Below, piece by piece: positions 24,867 through 34,280 of a stretch of DNA of 64,000 bases. The stretch lies in contig CASGDV010000023.1 in the NCBI GenBank assembly GCA_949300335.1, forward strand, positions 1 through 64,000, in the 5' to 3' direction. A model generated the notes under the pieces. It had not been told where the DNA came from. It ran no database searches and saw nothing but the letters and a program-made list of their open reading frames with translations. This DNA comes from an uncultured Bacteroidales bacterium. Its GTDB lineage: Bacteria; Bacteroidota; Bacteroidia; Bacteroidales; UBA932. Each line of letters starts with the position of its first letter. The first letter of the stretch is position 1. The translations under genes were made by a program, and so were the position numbers.

Positions 24867-27122
24867 TTATTTCAATTTGAAATCCAATGTTTTTCCGTTT
24901 ACGAGCCGGTCGTGGCTGATTCTGTAATCCGTCTTCCTGCCTCCCAGCCTTATTTCCGAAATATATCCATCTCCGTCTTTCTGCCCGGAGACAGTGATCT
25001 TCAGAGGACCGGAGCCGTAGAACTCGGGATTCAGGTCTATCTCTATGCTGTCGAAAACCGGAGCGGTAAGCGTATAATAAGGTGACCCCGGACAGTCCGG
25101 ATAGAATCCCATCATAGAGAATATTGCCCATGCGGACATCGTGCCGGTATCATCGTTTCCCGGAATTCCGTCCGGCATGGTAGTATAATATGTTTCAAGA
25201 AGTCTTCTTACTTCCTTTTGCGTACGCCATTCCTCTCCCTTGAAATAGCTGAACAGATACGGATATGCGATATCCGGCTCGTTTGACGGGTCATACAGTC
25301 CCTTGTCGAACACCATCTGCAATTTCTTCACAAAGGCCTTTCTGCCTCCCATGAGCTCTGCCAGTCCGTAAACGTCATGCGGTACATAGAAAGTATAATT
25401 CCACGCCGAACCTTCGTGGAAACCGGGCACCGGTTCGAAATTTGCTCCCTGTTCGGGATCGAACGGCTCCAGAAAATTTCCGTCGGAAGTTATTGGCCTG
25501 AATGTACCGTATTCCTTGCAATAATAATTCCTGTAACCCATTGACCGCTTCCTGAACAATTCCGCATCCGAATCATTCCCGAGGTCGGCAGCGAGCAGCG
25601 AGAGTGCGTAGTCAGCTATGTAATATTCCAGTGCGTGTGAAACCGAATTGTCTCCTGAGAGGTCTTTGGAATACATACCCAGCGGGACATATCCTTTTTC
25701 CATATAGGGATCGTTGTCCGGTCTCATTTTGTTTTCCGGGCCTGGAGTCGTGGCGGACTTGAGCATGGCCTCATATGCGGTTTCGATATCAAAATCCCTG
25801 AGTCCCTTGAGCCAGCTGTCCGTTATTACCGGTATGGAAGGATCCCCCTCCATTGTAAATGTCTCCCTGCCGTACAGTTCCCATTTCGGCATCCATCCCC
25901 ATTCCCTGTATATGTCTACCATTGATCTCAGCATGTCCGTCTGCTTCTCGGGATAGATAAGCGTCATAAGCTGATGAAGATTCCTGTATGTATCCCACAG
26001 AGAGAAAACGGTGTATCTGTTGTGTCCAGATTCGGTTTTCCCGATTTTGCCGCATTCCATCATAGGATATTCCCCGTTCACGTCGTTGAGGATATTGGGA
26101 TGTATCAGAGTATGGTACAGTGCCGTGTAGAAAACTGTCTTCTGTTTTTCAGTCCCTCCTGTTACCGTAATTTTTGAAAGTTCCTTTTCCCAGACATCCT
26201 CCGCATCTGCCCTGACCTTTTCAAAATTGAAACCGTCCTGCTCCGTTTCAAGATTGAGCCTTGCATTTTCAGTACTGACGAAAGATACTCCTATCTGTAC
26301 CTGTACGGCCTCTCCTTCATCCAGATCGAAGGACATGAAATATCCGATGTCATCTCCCGCCATTTCCTTGTGGTAGTTGCCGTATATCTTGTATCTGCCG
26401 TTGTCGGGAGACCACTGGGCTTCGACTCCCGTCATCTTCCGCTGTTTTTTCCAATATCCTGATTCCGAAGGCTTCCTATCTACACGCATCACGAAATAAA
26501 TCGGAAATACAGCCTGCGGATTGTAGCAGAATGTCCCGAGAAGCTTTACCCCCTCTATCTCGGTTTCGGACACCTTCCTGACCATTGCACCGCTCTCATT
26601 CGTAAGACCTTCTCCCAGATTCATCAGGATGTTGCCTCTGCCTTCCGGAAATGTGAATCTTGCTATAGAGCTTCTGGTCGTTGCCGTCACTTCCGTCCTG
26701 ATGTCGTATTTTGAAAGAATATTGGAGTAGTACCCGGGCGAGGCCGTTTCTCCGGTATATTCGGAACCGTAAAGCCTGTAATCGGTTTCCAGATTTCCGG
26801 AAGTGGCCATGAGCAGCAATGATCCCAGGTCGGGACAACCTACACCGCTGAGGTTCACATGCGAATAGCCGGTGAAAAACTTGTTGTGATATTCATATGG
26901 AGTGGACCACCATCTGCTGTCCTTGTCATATACGTTCAGGTCGGATCCCATCACGTTGAAAGGGGATACGGACATGAGTCCGTTTGGAAGAACGGCTCCG
27001 GGATTGGTCGTCCCGAAATTGGTCGTTCCGATGAACGGGTTAACATAATCAATACTTTTCCCCGCGAGAGAAAAAGTATTGACGGCAAGCATGAGGCTTA
27101 AAACAAAAGTGAACTTGTTCAT
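24867..27122 (-). CDS. Second GH92 alpha-mannosidase
   Basis: A 751-residue GH92 with a type I-like signal peptide (residues 1 to about 20) and the start YVNPFIGTTNFG. The acid motif is EGSAWNYTFYVPHD, the aspartate region GNDDTGTMSAW, and the +1-site loop SNEPDIAYPYLF, which differs from HGNEPSHH in its neighbour. The two are clearly not recent duplicates and probably cut different mannose linkages of the same glycan. It is the middle of the minus arm, 8 bases downstream of GH130. Confidence 0.92.
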   Translation of the reverse strand: MNKFTFVLSLMLAVNTFSLAGKSIDYVNPFIGTTNFGTTNPGAVLPNGLMSVSPFNVMGSDLNVYDKDSRWWSTPYEYHNKFFTGYSHVNLSGVGCPDLGSLLLMATSGNLETDYRLYGSEYTGETASPGYYSNILSKYDIRTEVTATTRSSIARFTFPEGRGNILMNLGEGLTNESGAMVRKVSETEIEGVKLLGTFCYNPQAVFPIYFVMRVDRKPSESGYWKKQRKMTGVEAQWSPDNGRYKIYGNYHKEMAGDDIGYFMSFDLDEGEAVQVQIGVSFVSTENARLNLETEQDGFNFEKVRADAEDVWEKELSKITVTGGTEKQKTVFYTALYHTLIHPNILNDVNGEYPMMECGKIGKTESGHNRYTVFSLWDTYRNLHQLMTLIYPEKQTDMLRSMVDIYREWGWMPKWELYGRETFTMEGDPSIPVITDSWLKGLRDFDIETAYEAMLKSATTPGPENKMRPDNDPYMEKGYVPLGMYSKDLSGDNSVSHALEYYIADYALSLLAADLGNDSDAELFRKRSMGYRNYYCKEYGTFRPITSDGNFLEPFDPEQGANFEPVPGFHEGSAWNYTFYVPHDVYGLAELMGGRKAFVKKLQMVFDKGLYDPSNEPDIAYPYLFSYFKGEEWRTQKEVRRLLETYYTTMPDGIPGNDDTGTMSAWAIFSMMGFYPDCPGSPYYTLTAPVFDSIEIDLNPEFYGSGPLKITVSGQKDGDGYISEIRLGGRKTDYRISHDRLVNGKTLDFKLK

Positions 27123-27130
27123 CCTTACTG

Positions 27131-28129
27131 TCAGATTATATTCGTCTTTTTAGTGAATTCAATTATTTCCGGAATATAACCGAAGGCAAGTCCGGTTACC
27201 GTATCGGCGCAACCGTAGTACACGGCGACTCTTCCTGTCGCAGGGTCATGAAGGGCTGCGCAAGGAAATGTAACGTTCGGAACGTCTCCCATGCATTCGT
27301 AATCCTTTTGAGGGGAAATAAGGTATGGACCGCTTCTGGCAATGGCTTTCCATGGCTTCTCAAGATCGAGCAGTGCAGATCCGAACGAATATACATAGCC
27401 GTTGCATGAATGAAGCACTCCATGGTAAAATACAAGCCATCCTTCCGAAGTCTCGATAGGTATCGGGCCGGCCCCGATTTTCATGCACTGCCATGCGCTG
27501 ACTTCAAATGGTGCCGGAGCCATGACATGGCGATGCCTGCCCCAATAAACAAGGTCCGGAGATTCCGAATAGAAAATATCTCCGAACGGAGTATGGCCGG
27601 TGTCGCTCGGTCTGGACAGCATGGCGAAATTTCCGTTGATTTTCCTCGGAAACATCACACCGTTGCGGTTATATGGAAGAAATGCGTTTTCCAGCTGATG
27701 GAAAGTCTTGAAGTCGGATGTCCATGCAACACCTATGGTGGGGCCGTGATAGCCGTTGCACCATGTCACATAATATCTGTCTTCTATCTTGCACACGCGC
27801 GGGTCATAACCGTAGACCCAATTCCCGATTTCCTCGTCTTCACAGTCGAATCTTATAGGTTCCGGGGCTATGTCCCAGTCAATGCCGTTTTTTGAAAAGC
27901 CGGCATGCAGCCTCATTCTCCTGTTCGTGTCATCGCAGCGGAACACTCCGGCATATCCGCTGCCGAAAGGTACCACTGCCGAATTGAATATACTGTTCGA
28001 GGTCGGAAGCAGGTTGCGGGGAATCACAGGGTTTCCGGAATATCTCCACATCGTTTCACGGCAATCGGAAGGTCTTTCCTCCCAAGGCATTTCGGGAAGT
28101 TCTGTTCCCTGTATCACAAGATTTTTCAT
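27131..28129 (-). CDS. GH130 mannosyl-GlcNAc phosphorylase
   Basis: A 332-residue, leaderless (no signal peptide), cytoplasmic five-bladed beta-propeller enzyme. Its motifs include [13 protein letters not shown] with the conserved Asp of GH130, [12 protein letters not shown] and FYHGVLH. By family and context it likely cleaves beta-1,4-mannosyl-N-acetylglucosamine with phosphate to give mannose-1-phosphate and GlcNAc. This is the last disaccharide left when GH92 and the endoglycosidase have trimmed a high-mannose N-glycan. The adjacent MFS carrier would import the disaccharide. Confidence 0.9.
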   Translation of the reverse strand: MKNLVIQGTELPEMPWEERPSDCRETMWRYSGNPVIPRNLLPTSNSIFNSAVVPFGSGYAGVFRCDDTNRRMRLHAGFSKNGIDWDIAPEPIRFDCEDEEIGNWVYGYDPRVCKIEDRYYVTWCNGYHGPTIGVAWTSDFKTFHQLENAFLPYNRNGVMFPRKINGNFAMLSRPSDTGHTPFGDIFYSESPDLVYWGRHRHVMAPAPFEVSAWQCMKIGAGPIPIETSEGWLVFYHGVLHSCNGYVYSFGSALLDLEKPWKAIARSGPYLISPQKDYECMGDVPNVTFPCAALHDPATGRVAVYYGCADTVTGLAFGYIPEIIEFTKKTNII

Positions 28130-28165
28130 GTTGTCGATTGTTTTTTGTAATATCTTATAATGTTA

Positions 28166-29452
28166 TTATTTCTCCGGATGGGTGAAAGGAATGAATCTGG
28201 TCATTACGAATATCGGGATGGTTGCAAGCATCACCACAGTGAAGAACATCCTGTATCCGACTGCATCGCTTATGAATCCGGATACCGCTCCGGTAACCAT
28301 AACGGACAGGTTCATGATTCCGGAGGCGAATGCATAATGAGCCATCTGATGCTCTCCTGGAGCGACCTGCTGCATCATGAACAATGTCAGTCCGACAAAG
28401 CCGAATCCGTAACCGAAATATTCAAGGACGATTCCTCCTCCGATCAGCCAGACGGATTCAGGCTGTACATAAGCCAGAAACGTATATACGAGGAAAGGCA
28501 GGTTGAAGATGCAGACAAGGGAGTACAATGTCTTTTTAAGACCGAAATGTGAAATGTAGTATCCTGCCAGGAGGGAGCCAAGAACAAAGGCTGCCGCTCC
28601 GAAAAATCCGTAGAACCATCCTATTTCCAGCTCGGACAGGCCGAGTCCTCCGGATGCCCTGTCTGCCTTCAGGAAAAGAGGCACTATTTTCATTACAAAC
28701 CCTTCTCCGAGCCTGTAAAGTATGATAAAAAGTATGTACCACCAGATATACTTTTTCCTGAAGAAATCCCGTATTACGACAATGAGTTCATTCATGCCTT
28801 CTTTTGCCGATGTTATCCTGGCTGCTGCGGCGCCTCCGGAAGGCAATGTCCTTGTGTGCAGCAACCCGAGCAGAATCATTGATGAACAACAGATTAGCAT
28901 TATAATCATCCATGCCTGCCGGCCGGCATCAGTCTCGGATGCTCCGTCGGAACGGAAAGATTCAATCAGCATGCCCGCCAGCGATACCAGCAGGCCTGTG
29001 GCAACCAGTTTGGCCACGTTATAGAATGCACCCTGCCATCCGATATATTTCGCCTGGTCCGACGTTGACAGTTCCGCCATATAAAGCCCGTCCAGAGCAA
29101 TATCGTGTGTGGCACCGCTGAATGCGACGACTGCAAGCACCGCTATGCAGACGGCAAAAAAATGCGGAAGATTCAGGGCCATGGCTACAAGCCCGAATCC
29201 GACTCCGGAAATTATCTGGGTCGCGACTACAAAATATTTCTTTGTTCTGAACATTTCCAGAAACGGACTCCATAGAAATTTCAGTGTCCATGGAAACATT
29301 ATTACGGATGTCCATAGGGCAATCTTCGCGTCTTCTATTCCCAGACCTTTGAACATCAGAACGCAGACCATGTTGAGGACAACAAACGGGAATCCCATTG
29401 CAAAATATGATGTAGGAACCCATAAAATAGGAGATTTTGTTTTAGCAGACAT
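28166..29452 (-). CDS. MFS importer of the PUL
   Basis: A 428-residue, 12-helix inner-membrane carrier with a short cytoplasmic start (MSAKTKSPILW). Motifs include KFLWSPFLEMF between helices 2 and 3 and HDIALDGLYMAEL. It resembles the MFS carriers that sit beside GH130 in Bacteroides N-glycan loci. Role inferred: uptake of mannosyl-GlcNAc from the periplasm. It is the first gene of the minus arm, transcribed from the promoter at 29546-29577 with an 86-base leader. Confidence 0.88.
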   Translation of the reverse strand: MSAKTKSPILWVPTSYFAMGFPFVVLNMVCVLMFKGLGIEDAKIALWTSVIMFPWTLKFLWSPFLEMFRTKKYFVVATQIISGVGFGLVAMALNLPHFFAVCIAVLAVVAFSGATHDIALDGLYMAELSTSDQAKYIGWQGAFYNVAKLVATGLLVSLAGMLIESFRSDGASETDAGRQAWMIIMLICCSSMILLGLLHTRTLPSGGAAAARITSAKEGMNELIVVIRDFFRKKYIWWYILFIILYRLGEGFVMKIVPLFLKADRASGGLGLSELEIGWFYGFFGAAAFVLGSLLAGYYISHFGLKKTLYSLVCIFNLPFLVYTFLAYVQPESVWLIGGGIVLEYFGYGFGFVGLTLFMMQQVAPGEHQMAHYAFASGIMNLSVMVTGAVSGFISDAVGYRMFFTVVMLATIPIFVMTRFIPFTHPEK

Positions 29453-29545
29453 TATGCGGCTTCATTTACATTAAATTCATAAAAAATACCCACGGCACTG
29501 TCCGAGTGCTGCAGCATTCCATGAAACCAAATGATGTTATCTCTG

Positions 29546-29577
29546 CAAAGATAGGATTATCCGATGATATTTGCAAT
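29546..29577 (-). promoter_or_regulatory. Promoter of the PUL minus arm
   Basis: On the minus strand a -7 TATCTTTG (29553-29546) has a -33-like ATTG (29577-29574) 20 bases upstream. This is a housekeeping-type promoter, so the sigma gene at the end of this arm may have a basal supply. Confidence 0.7.
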
Positions 29578-29648
29578 AATGTAAGAAATGATATTTTTTA
29601 TGTGTATAGGGATGTTTTGTATAAAAAATATATTATATTGAGCTCATG

Positions 29649-29664
29649 TTTTAAAATTTTAAAA
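29649..29664. repeat. 16-base perfect AT palindrome in the PUL divergent region
   Basis: TTTTAAAATTTTAAAA is a perfect palindrome in a 50-base AT-only tract between the two arms. It could be an operator or simply flexible DNA. Confidence 0.5.
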
Positions 29665-29690
29665 TAAAAATTAATTTTTTTTTAAAAAGT

Positions 29691-29727
29691 GGGGGTCCAT
29701 TCATTCGCCTCAAGTGTCTTTAATATG
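29691..29727 (+). promoter_or_regulatory. Candidate ECF-dependent promoter of fecR
   Basis: A run of five G (29691-29695) is followed 18 bases later by GTGTCTTTAATATG (29714-29727), then the fecR ATG at 29753. There is no TAnnTTTG element. The G-run upstream and the conserved box near the start are the layout expected of an ECF promoter. Recognition by the PUL sigma factor is inference. Confidence 0.4.
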
Positions 29728-29752
29728 TTGAGCGTTATTAAAACTTAGAACC

Positions 29753-30700
29753 ATGGATGATTACTTGCTGATTAAGTACTTCAAATGTTCCACAACCCAG
29801 GAAGAGGAGGAGGCGATTGCCGGATGGCTTGCGGACGACCCTGACGGACTGCATAAAAAGCAGTACAATCAGGCACATATGCTCTTTGACGGAATGACGG
29901 TATACGGAGACACCAGCAGGACGGGAAAGACCTCGAACGTAATTAGGTTCGTGACTGGTCTGTGCTCGGCTGCCGCTGTAGTCGTGTTTATGATATTCGG
30001 GACATACTTTCTGACAAGACAGCATACGATAAACGAATTGTCGGCAAGAATGGAAAAAATCAGGGTTCCGGCCGGGAAAAGCATGCAGATGGTTCTTGAG
30101 GACGGGACTGAAGTTTGGCTGAATGCCGGTACGGAAATAGAATATCCGGCAGTTTTTTCCAACAAGGAGAGGAAAATAAAAGTCAATGGGGGAGAAGTGC
30201 TTCTGGATGTGGCGAGAGATGAGGACAGACCGTTTATCGTGGATACATATGCTTCGGAGATATCAGTTCTGGGAACGAAGTTCGATGTTGTCGTGGATGA
30301 AGACAGAAATGATTTCTCGCTTTCGCTTATCCGCGGTTCGGTCAAGGTGAGCAACAAGTTTCATGAAGGAGAGGAATGCATATTGAAACCAAATGATATA
30401 GTGAAATTAGTGGACAATCATCTTTATGTTGACAAAATCAGGAATGTCGGAAACGTGGGATGCTGGACCAAAGGTATCATCGATGTGGCCGGACTTTCTT
30501 TTGAAGAGATAATAAGAAAGTTTGAGGTAGCATATGATGTTGAAATCAAGGTCGTTTCGAAGAATGTGCCGGTTGTCGAATATTCGAGGGCCAAGTTCCG
30601 TGTATCGGAGGGAATAGACCATGCCCTGAAGATGTTGGCTATGGTGGCGGACTTTACCTATACCAGAGACTACGCGTCGAATACCATCACCATAAGATGA
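29753..30700 (+). CDS. FecR-type anti-sigma factor
   Basis: A 315-residue inner-membrane protein. The short cytoplasmic N-terminus (residues 1-65) would bind the sigma factor. A single membrane segment spans about 66-87, followed by a periplasmic FecR domain (about 100-195, IRVPAGKSMQMVLEDGTEVWLNAG) and a C-terminal DUF4974 domain (about 235-312, LSFEEIIRKFEVAYDVEI). In the known FecIR scheme it passes a signal from the STN domain of the outer-membrane SusC to the ECF sigma factor. It is the first gene of the plus arm; the sigma gene is 8.3 kb away on the other strand. Confidence 0.93.
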   Translation: MDDYLLIKYFKCSTTQEEEEAIAGWLADDPDGLHKKQYNQAHMLFDGMTVYGDTSRTGKTSNVIRFVTGLCSAAAVVVFMIFGTYFLTRQHTINELSARMEKIRVPAGKSMQMVLEDGTEVWLNAGTEIEYPAVFSNKERKIKVNGGEVLLDVARDEDRPFIVDTYASEISVLGTKFDVVVDEDRNDFSLSLIRGSVKVSNKFHEGEECILKPNDIVKLVDNHLYVDKIRNVGNVGCWTKGIIDVAGLSFEEIIRKFEVAYDVEIKVVSKNVPVVEYSRAKFRVSEGIDHALKMLAMVADFTYTRDYASNTITIR

Positions 30701-30774
30701 TGAAGATTAATGAAGTTTAATTATTAAAAATATATGAACATGTGATACTGTGAAATCCGGTATGTCCATGAAAA

Positions 30775-30806
30775 AAAGCCTGAGGATTGGCGGATCCAGA
30801 GGCTTT
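30775..30806 (+). other. Stable hairpin in the susC leader
   Basis: AAAGCCT (30775-30781) pairs with AGGCTTT (30800-30806). Inside, GGAT (30784-30787) pairs with ATCC (30794-30797), separated by a GA/AG internal loop. There is no T run, so it is not a classical terminator. It sits 54 bases before the susC start and could be a processing or regulatory site, or mark where antisense RNA acts on susC leaders. Confidence 0.55.
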
Positions 30807-30860
30807 CGGGACTACTAGTAAAATTGCTATTAACTAATAATCAAAACTATTTACAAATTT

Positions 30861-33800
30861 ATGAATAAAAGTCTATTTTTCAAAAAATGTAGGCTGTTTA
30901 TTGCTGGCGTCTTGACTCTTGTGGCGTCATCCAATTTCTCAACATGGGCCCAGACCCGTACGGAAATCACCCTTAATATGAATGAAGTGAAACTTGATCG
31001 GGTGATAGATGCAATAGAACAGCAAACCGATTATCTATTCCTCAACGATCAGATTGACCTGGATATGATTGTGAGCGTCAATGTAGAAAAAGCTTCCATC
31101 GAGAGAACATTGACTCAGGTATTTCAGGGAACAGGAATAGCCTACCGTATCCAGGGAACCAATGTATACCTGACCAGAGAGGTTCAGGTAACAGTCAATG
31201 AAGATATCACAATCTCAGGTACCATAGTCGACAATGCCGGGATGCCTGTCATCGGAGCAGCGGTGATGATAAGCGGCACTTCCATCGGAGCAAGTACCGA
31301 CCTTGACGGAAAATACTCTTTCAAGGTGCCTGCGGAATATGCTTCTTCCACTCTCGAGTTCAATTGTCTCGGCTACCAGTCGGTAACAGTCTCAATGGGA
31401 GGCGGACGCACGGTCTTCAACGTAACTCTGGAAGAGGAAGCGCTGATGATGGAAGGTACGGTGGTTACCGCATTGGGTATCAAACGTTCTGAAAAGGCGC
31501 TGTCCTATAATGTTCAGGAAGTGAATTCCGAAGATATCCTCGCAAACAAGGACGCAAACTTCATCAATTCACTGAACGGAAAAGTAGCCGGTCTTGTTAT
31601 CAATGCTTCATCATCAGGTGTCGGAGGTGCTTCCAAGGTTGTGATGCGCGGACAGAAATCAATTTCCAAATCATCCAATGCTCTTTACGTAATCGACGGA
31701 GTGCCTATGTACACGTCTGCAAGGGAAGCCGGTACCGAATTCGATTCACGCGGTGCAACTGACCCGATTGCTGATATCAACCCTGAAGATATTGAATCCA
31801 TGACCGTTCTTACGGGTGCTGCCGCAGCAGCATTGTACGGATCCGCTGCCGCCAACGGTGCGATCGTTGTCAATACCAAGAAGGGTCTTGAAGGCAAGAC
31901 ATCACTGACCATAACAAGTAACACTGAAATTTCCAATCCTTTCATACTTCCCCGTTTCCAGAACAGTTACGGGACAGGCGACTATAATTCCAAGGAAGGT
32001 TCAATCGTAAGAAGCTGGGGAAGCAAGCTTAACGATGCCAACTTCATGGGATACGATCCTGCGAAAGACTATTTCGAGACTGGAGTGACAGGTACCGAGA
32101 GCATAGCCTTGTCAACAGGTAATTCCAAGAATCAGACTTATCTTTCCGCAGCTGCCGTAAATTCAAAGGGAAACGTTCCTAACAACGCGTACAACCGCTA
32201 CAACTTCACTTTCAGGAACACTACCAAGTTCCTCAAGGACAAGATGACCCTTGATGTTTCAGCCAGCTACGTAATGCAGGACGACAGAAACGTAACGAAC
32301 CAGGGTCTGTATAACAACCCTATAGTAGGAGCATATATTTTCCCTAGAGGAAATGACTGGAACGACATCACCATGTTCGAGAGATATTCTCCTACCCGTA
32401 AGATATATACACAGTATTGGCCGGTCGGAGATGCAGGTATCACAATGCAGAACCCTTATTGGGTGAATTACCGCAATCTCCGTGAAAACAAGAAATCACG
32501 TTACATGTTGTCTGCCGGATTGTCATACGAAATCCTGGATTGGATGACGCTTTCCGGAAGAGTGAGGGTGGACAATTCGAACAACAAGTACACCGAGAAA
32601 TTCTATGCAACTACCAACCAGCAGCTCACCGAATACTCAAGCAACGGTCTCTATGGCCAGGAATTGTCCGAGGACAAGCAGGTCTACGCAGATGCGCTGC
32701 TGGATATAAACAAGACGTGGGAAAACTGGAGTCTGCATGCAAACCTCGGTGCTTCAATTACTGACATGAGATATGACCTTATGTCATTGAGGGGACCTAT
32801 TGCGGACGAAAACACCGATCCGGGCAACACCAATATTCCTAACGTATTCAATGTATTCTCGCTCAGCCAGAGCAAATCCGTGAAGAAACAGTCCGGATGG
32901 AGGGAGCAGACACAGTCAATATATGCTTCTGCCGAAATAGGATTCAAGAGTGCATATTACCTGACACTTACGGGACGTAATGACTGGCCTTCACAGCTTG
33001 CCGGTCCGCGCTCGGTATCAAGTTCGTTCTTCTATCCTTCAGTAGGAGCTTCAGTAGTATTGTCGGAAATCATACCCGACATGCCGAAACAGCTTGAATA
33101 TGTGAAGTTACGTGCTTCATATGCGTCCGTAGGTTCCGCTTTCGAACGCTTTGTCGCAAATCCTCTTTATACATGGCCGGATAAGGGCAATAACTGGAAT
33201 ACGGAAACCTCATATCCTATGAACAATCTGAAACCGGAGAGGACTCAGTCATGGGAAGTCGGTCTCACCATGAGATTCCTGACATGGTTCAGCCTGGATG
33301 CTACATACTATAACACTCATACTTTGAACCAGACTTTGTTCCCTAGCATTTCTTCAGGTTCAGGTTATTCGAAGATTCCTATCCAGTCAGGAGATGTTCT
33401 CAATGAAGGATTCGAACTTGCTTTGGGCTTCGAGAAGTCATGGGGCAAATTCAACTGGAGCAGCAATTATTCTTTCTCGACGAACAGGAACGAGATTATA
33501 TCTCTCGCCGACAATGCAATAAATCCAGTTACCGGAGAGCAGCTTAACATTGACGTGATGGAAATGGGCGGTCTCGGAAATGCCAGGTTTGTCCTCAAGG
33601 AAGGCGGTACTCTTGGTGATATATATTCACGTATCGATTTCGTAAGAGACAGCAATGGTGCCATTTATGTAGATGAGATAGGAAACATAGCTGCCGAGGT
33701 CAAGAAGGATTTCAGCGAATATGTGAAGTTGGGAAGTGTCCTTCCTAAAGCAAATATGGCATGGAGAAATGATTTCAGACTTGGAAATTTCAATCTCGGC

Positions 33801-34238
33801 TTCATGTTCTCGGCCCGTCTCGGCGGAGTTGTATTCTCAAGGACCCAGGCCATGCTGGATTACTACGGAGTATCGGAAACCACTGCATTGGCAAGGGATA
33901 ACGGAGGAATCATGGTCAACGGTTCCGACCTTATCGATGCAAACAAATGGTATACTGCTATCGGTGCGGGTGATGCCGTTCCACAGTATTACACTTATTC
34001 AGCAACGAATGTACGTCTGCAGGAAGCAAGTATCGGATATACTTTCCCGAGAAGCATGCTGAACGATGTATGTGAGCTTACACTCCAGCTGGTAGGACGC
34101 AACCTTTGGATGATATACAACAAGGCTCCATTCGATCCTGAATCCATAGCAACAACAGGCAACTATTATCAGGGTGTGGATTATTTCATGTTGCCGAGCA
34201 CACGCAACTTCGGCTTCAACATAAGACTTAAATTCTGA
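30861..34238 (+). CDS. SusC-like TonB-dependent transporter with STN domain
   Basis: A 1125-residue outer-membrane importer. Signal peptide about 1-30, STN signalling domain about 36-87 (ITLNMNEVKLDRVIDAIEQQ), a carboxypeptidase-regulatory-like beta domain about 115-200 (ISGTIVDNAGMPVIGAAV), then plug (LYVIDGVPMY, ALYGSAAANGAIVV) and a 22-strand barrel ending in NFGFNIRLKF. The STN domain is the part that signals to FecR. It works with the SusD encoded 42 bases downstream, and the pair should import the oligosaccharide released by the GH18. Confidence 0.95.
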   Translation: MNKSLFFKKCRLFIAGVLTLVASSNFSTWAQTRTEITLNMNEVKLDRVIDAIEQQTDYLFLNDQIDLDMIVSVNVEKASIERTLTQVFQGTGIAYRIQGTNVYLTREVQVTVNEDITISGTIVDNAGMPVIGAAVMISGTSIGASTDLDGKYSFKVPAEYASSTLEFNCLGYQSVTVSMGGGRTVFNVTLEEEALMMEGTVVTALGIKRSEKALSYNVQEVNSEDILANKDANFINSLNGKVAGLVINASSSGVGGASKVVMRGQKSISKSSNALYVIDGVPMYTSAREAGTEFDSRGATDPIADINPEDIESMTVLTGAAAAALYGSAAANGAIVVNTKKGLEGKTSLTITSNTEISNPFILPRFQNSYGTGDYNSKEGSIVRSWGSKLNDANFMGYDPAKDYFETGVTGTESIALSTGNSKNQTYLSAAAVNSKGNVPNNAYNRYNFTFRNTTKFLKDKMTLDVSASYVMQDDRNVTNQGLYNNPIVGAYIFPRGNDWNDITMFERYSPTRKIYTQYWPVGDAGITMQNPYWVNYRNLRENKKSRYMLSAGLSYEILDWMTLSGRVRVDNSNNKYTEKFYATTNQQLTEYSSNGLYGQELSEDKQVYADALLDINKTWENWSLHANLGASITDMRYDLMSLRGPIADENTDPGNTNIPNVFNVFSLSQSKSVKKQSGWREQTQSIYASAEIGFKSAYYLTLTGRNDWPSQLAGPRSVSSSFFYPSVGASVVLSEIIPDMPKQLEYVKLRASYASVGSAFERFVANPLYTWPDKGNNWNTETSYPMNNLKPERTQSWEVGLTMRFLTWFSLDATYYNTHTLNQTLFPSISSGSGYSKIPIQSGDVLNEGFELALGFEKSWGKFNWSSNYSFSTNRNEIISLADNAINPVTGEQLNIDVMEMGGLGNARFVLKEGGTLGDIYSRIDFVRDSNGAIYVDEIGNIAAEVKKDFSEYVKLGSVLPKANMAWRNDFRLGNFNLGFMFSARLGGVVFSRTQAMLDYYGVSETTALARDNGGIMVNGSDLIDANKWYTAIGAGDAVPQYYTYSATNVRLQEASIGYTFPRSMLNDVCELTLQLVGRNLWMIYNKAPFDPESIATTGNYYQGVDYFMLPSTRNFGFNIRLKF

Positions 34239-34280
34239 TAAGGCGTATAAAGTGTAACTGTACAAGTAATTTTTGAGATT

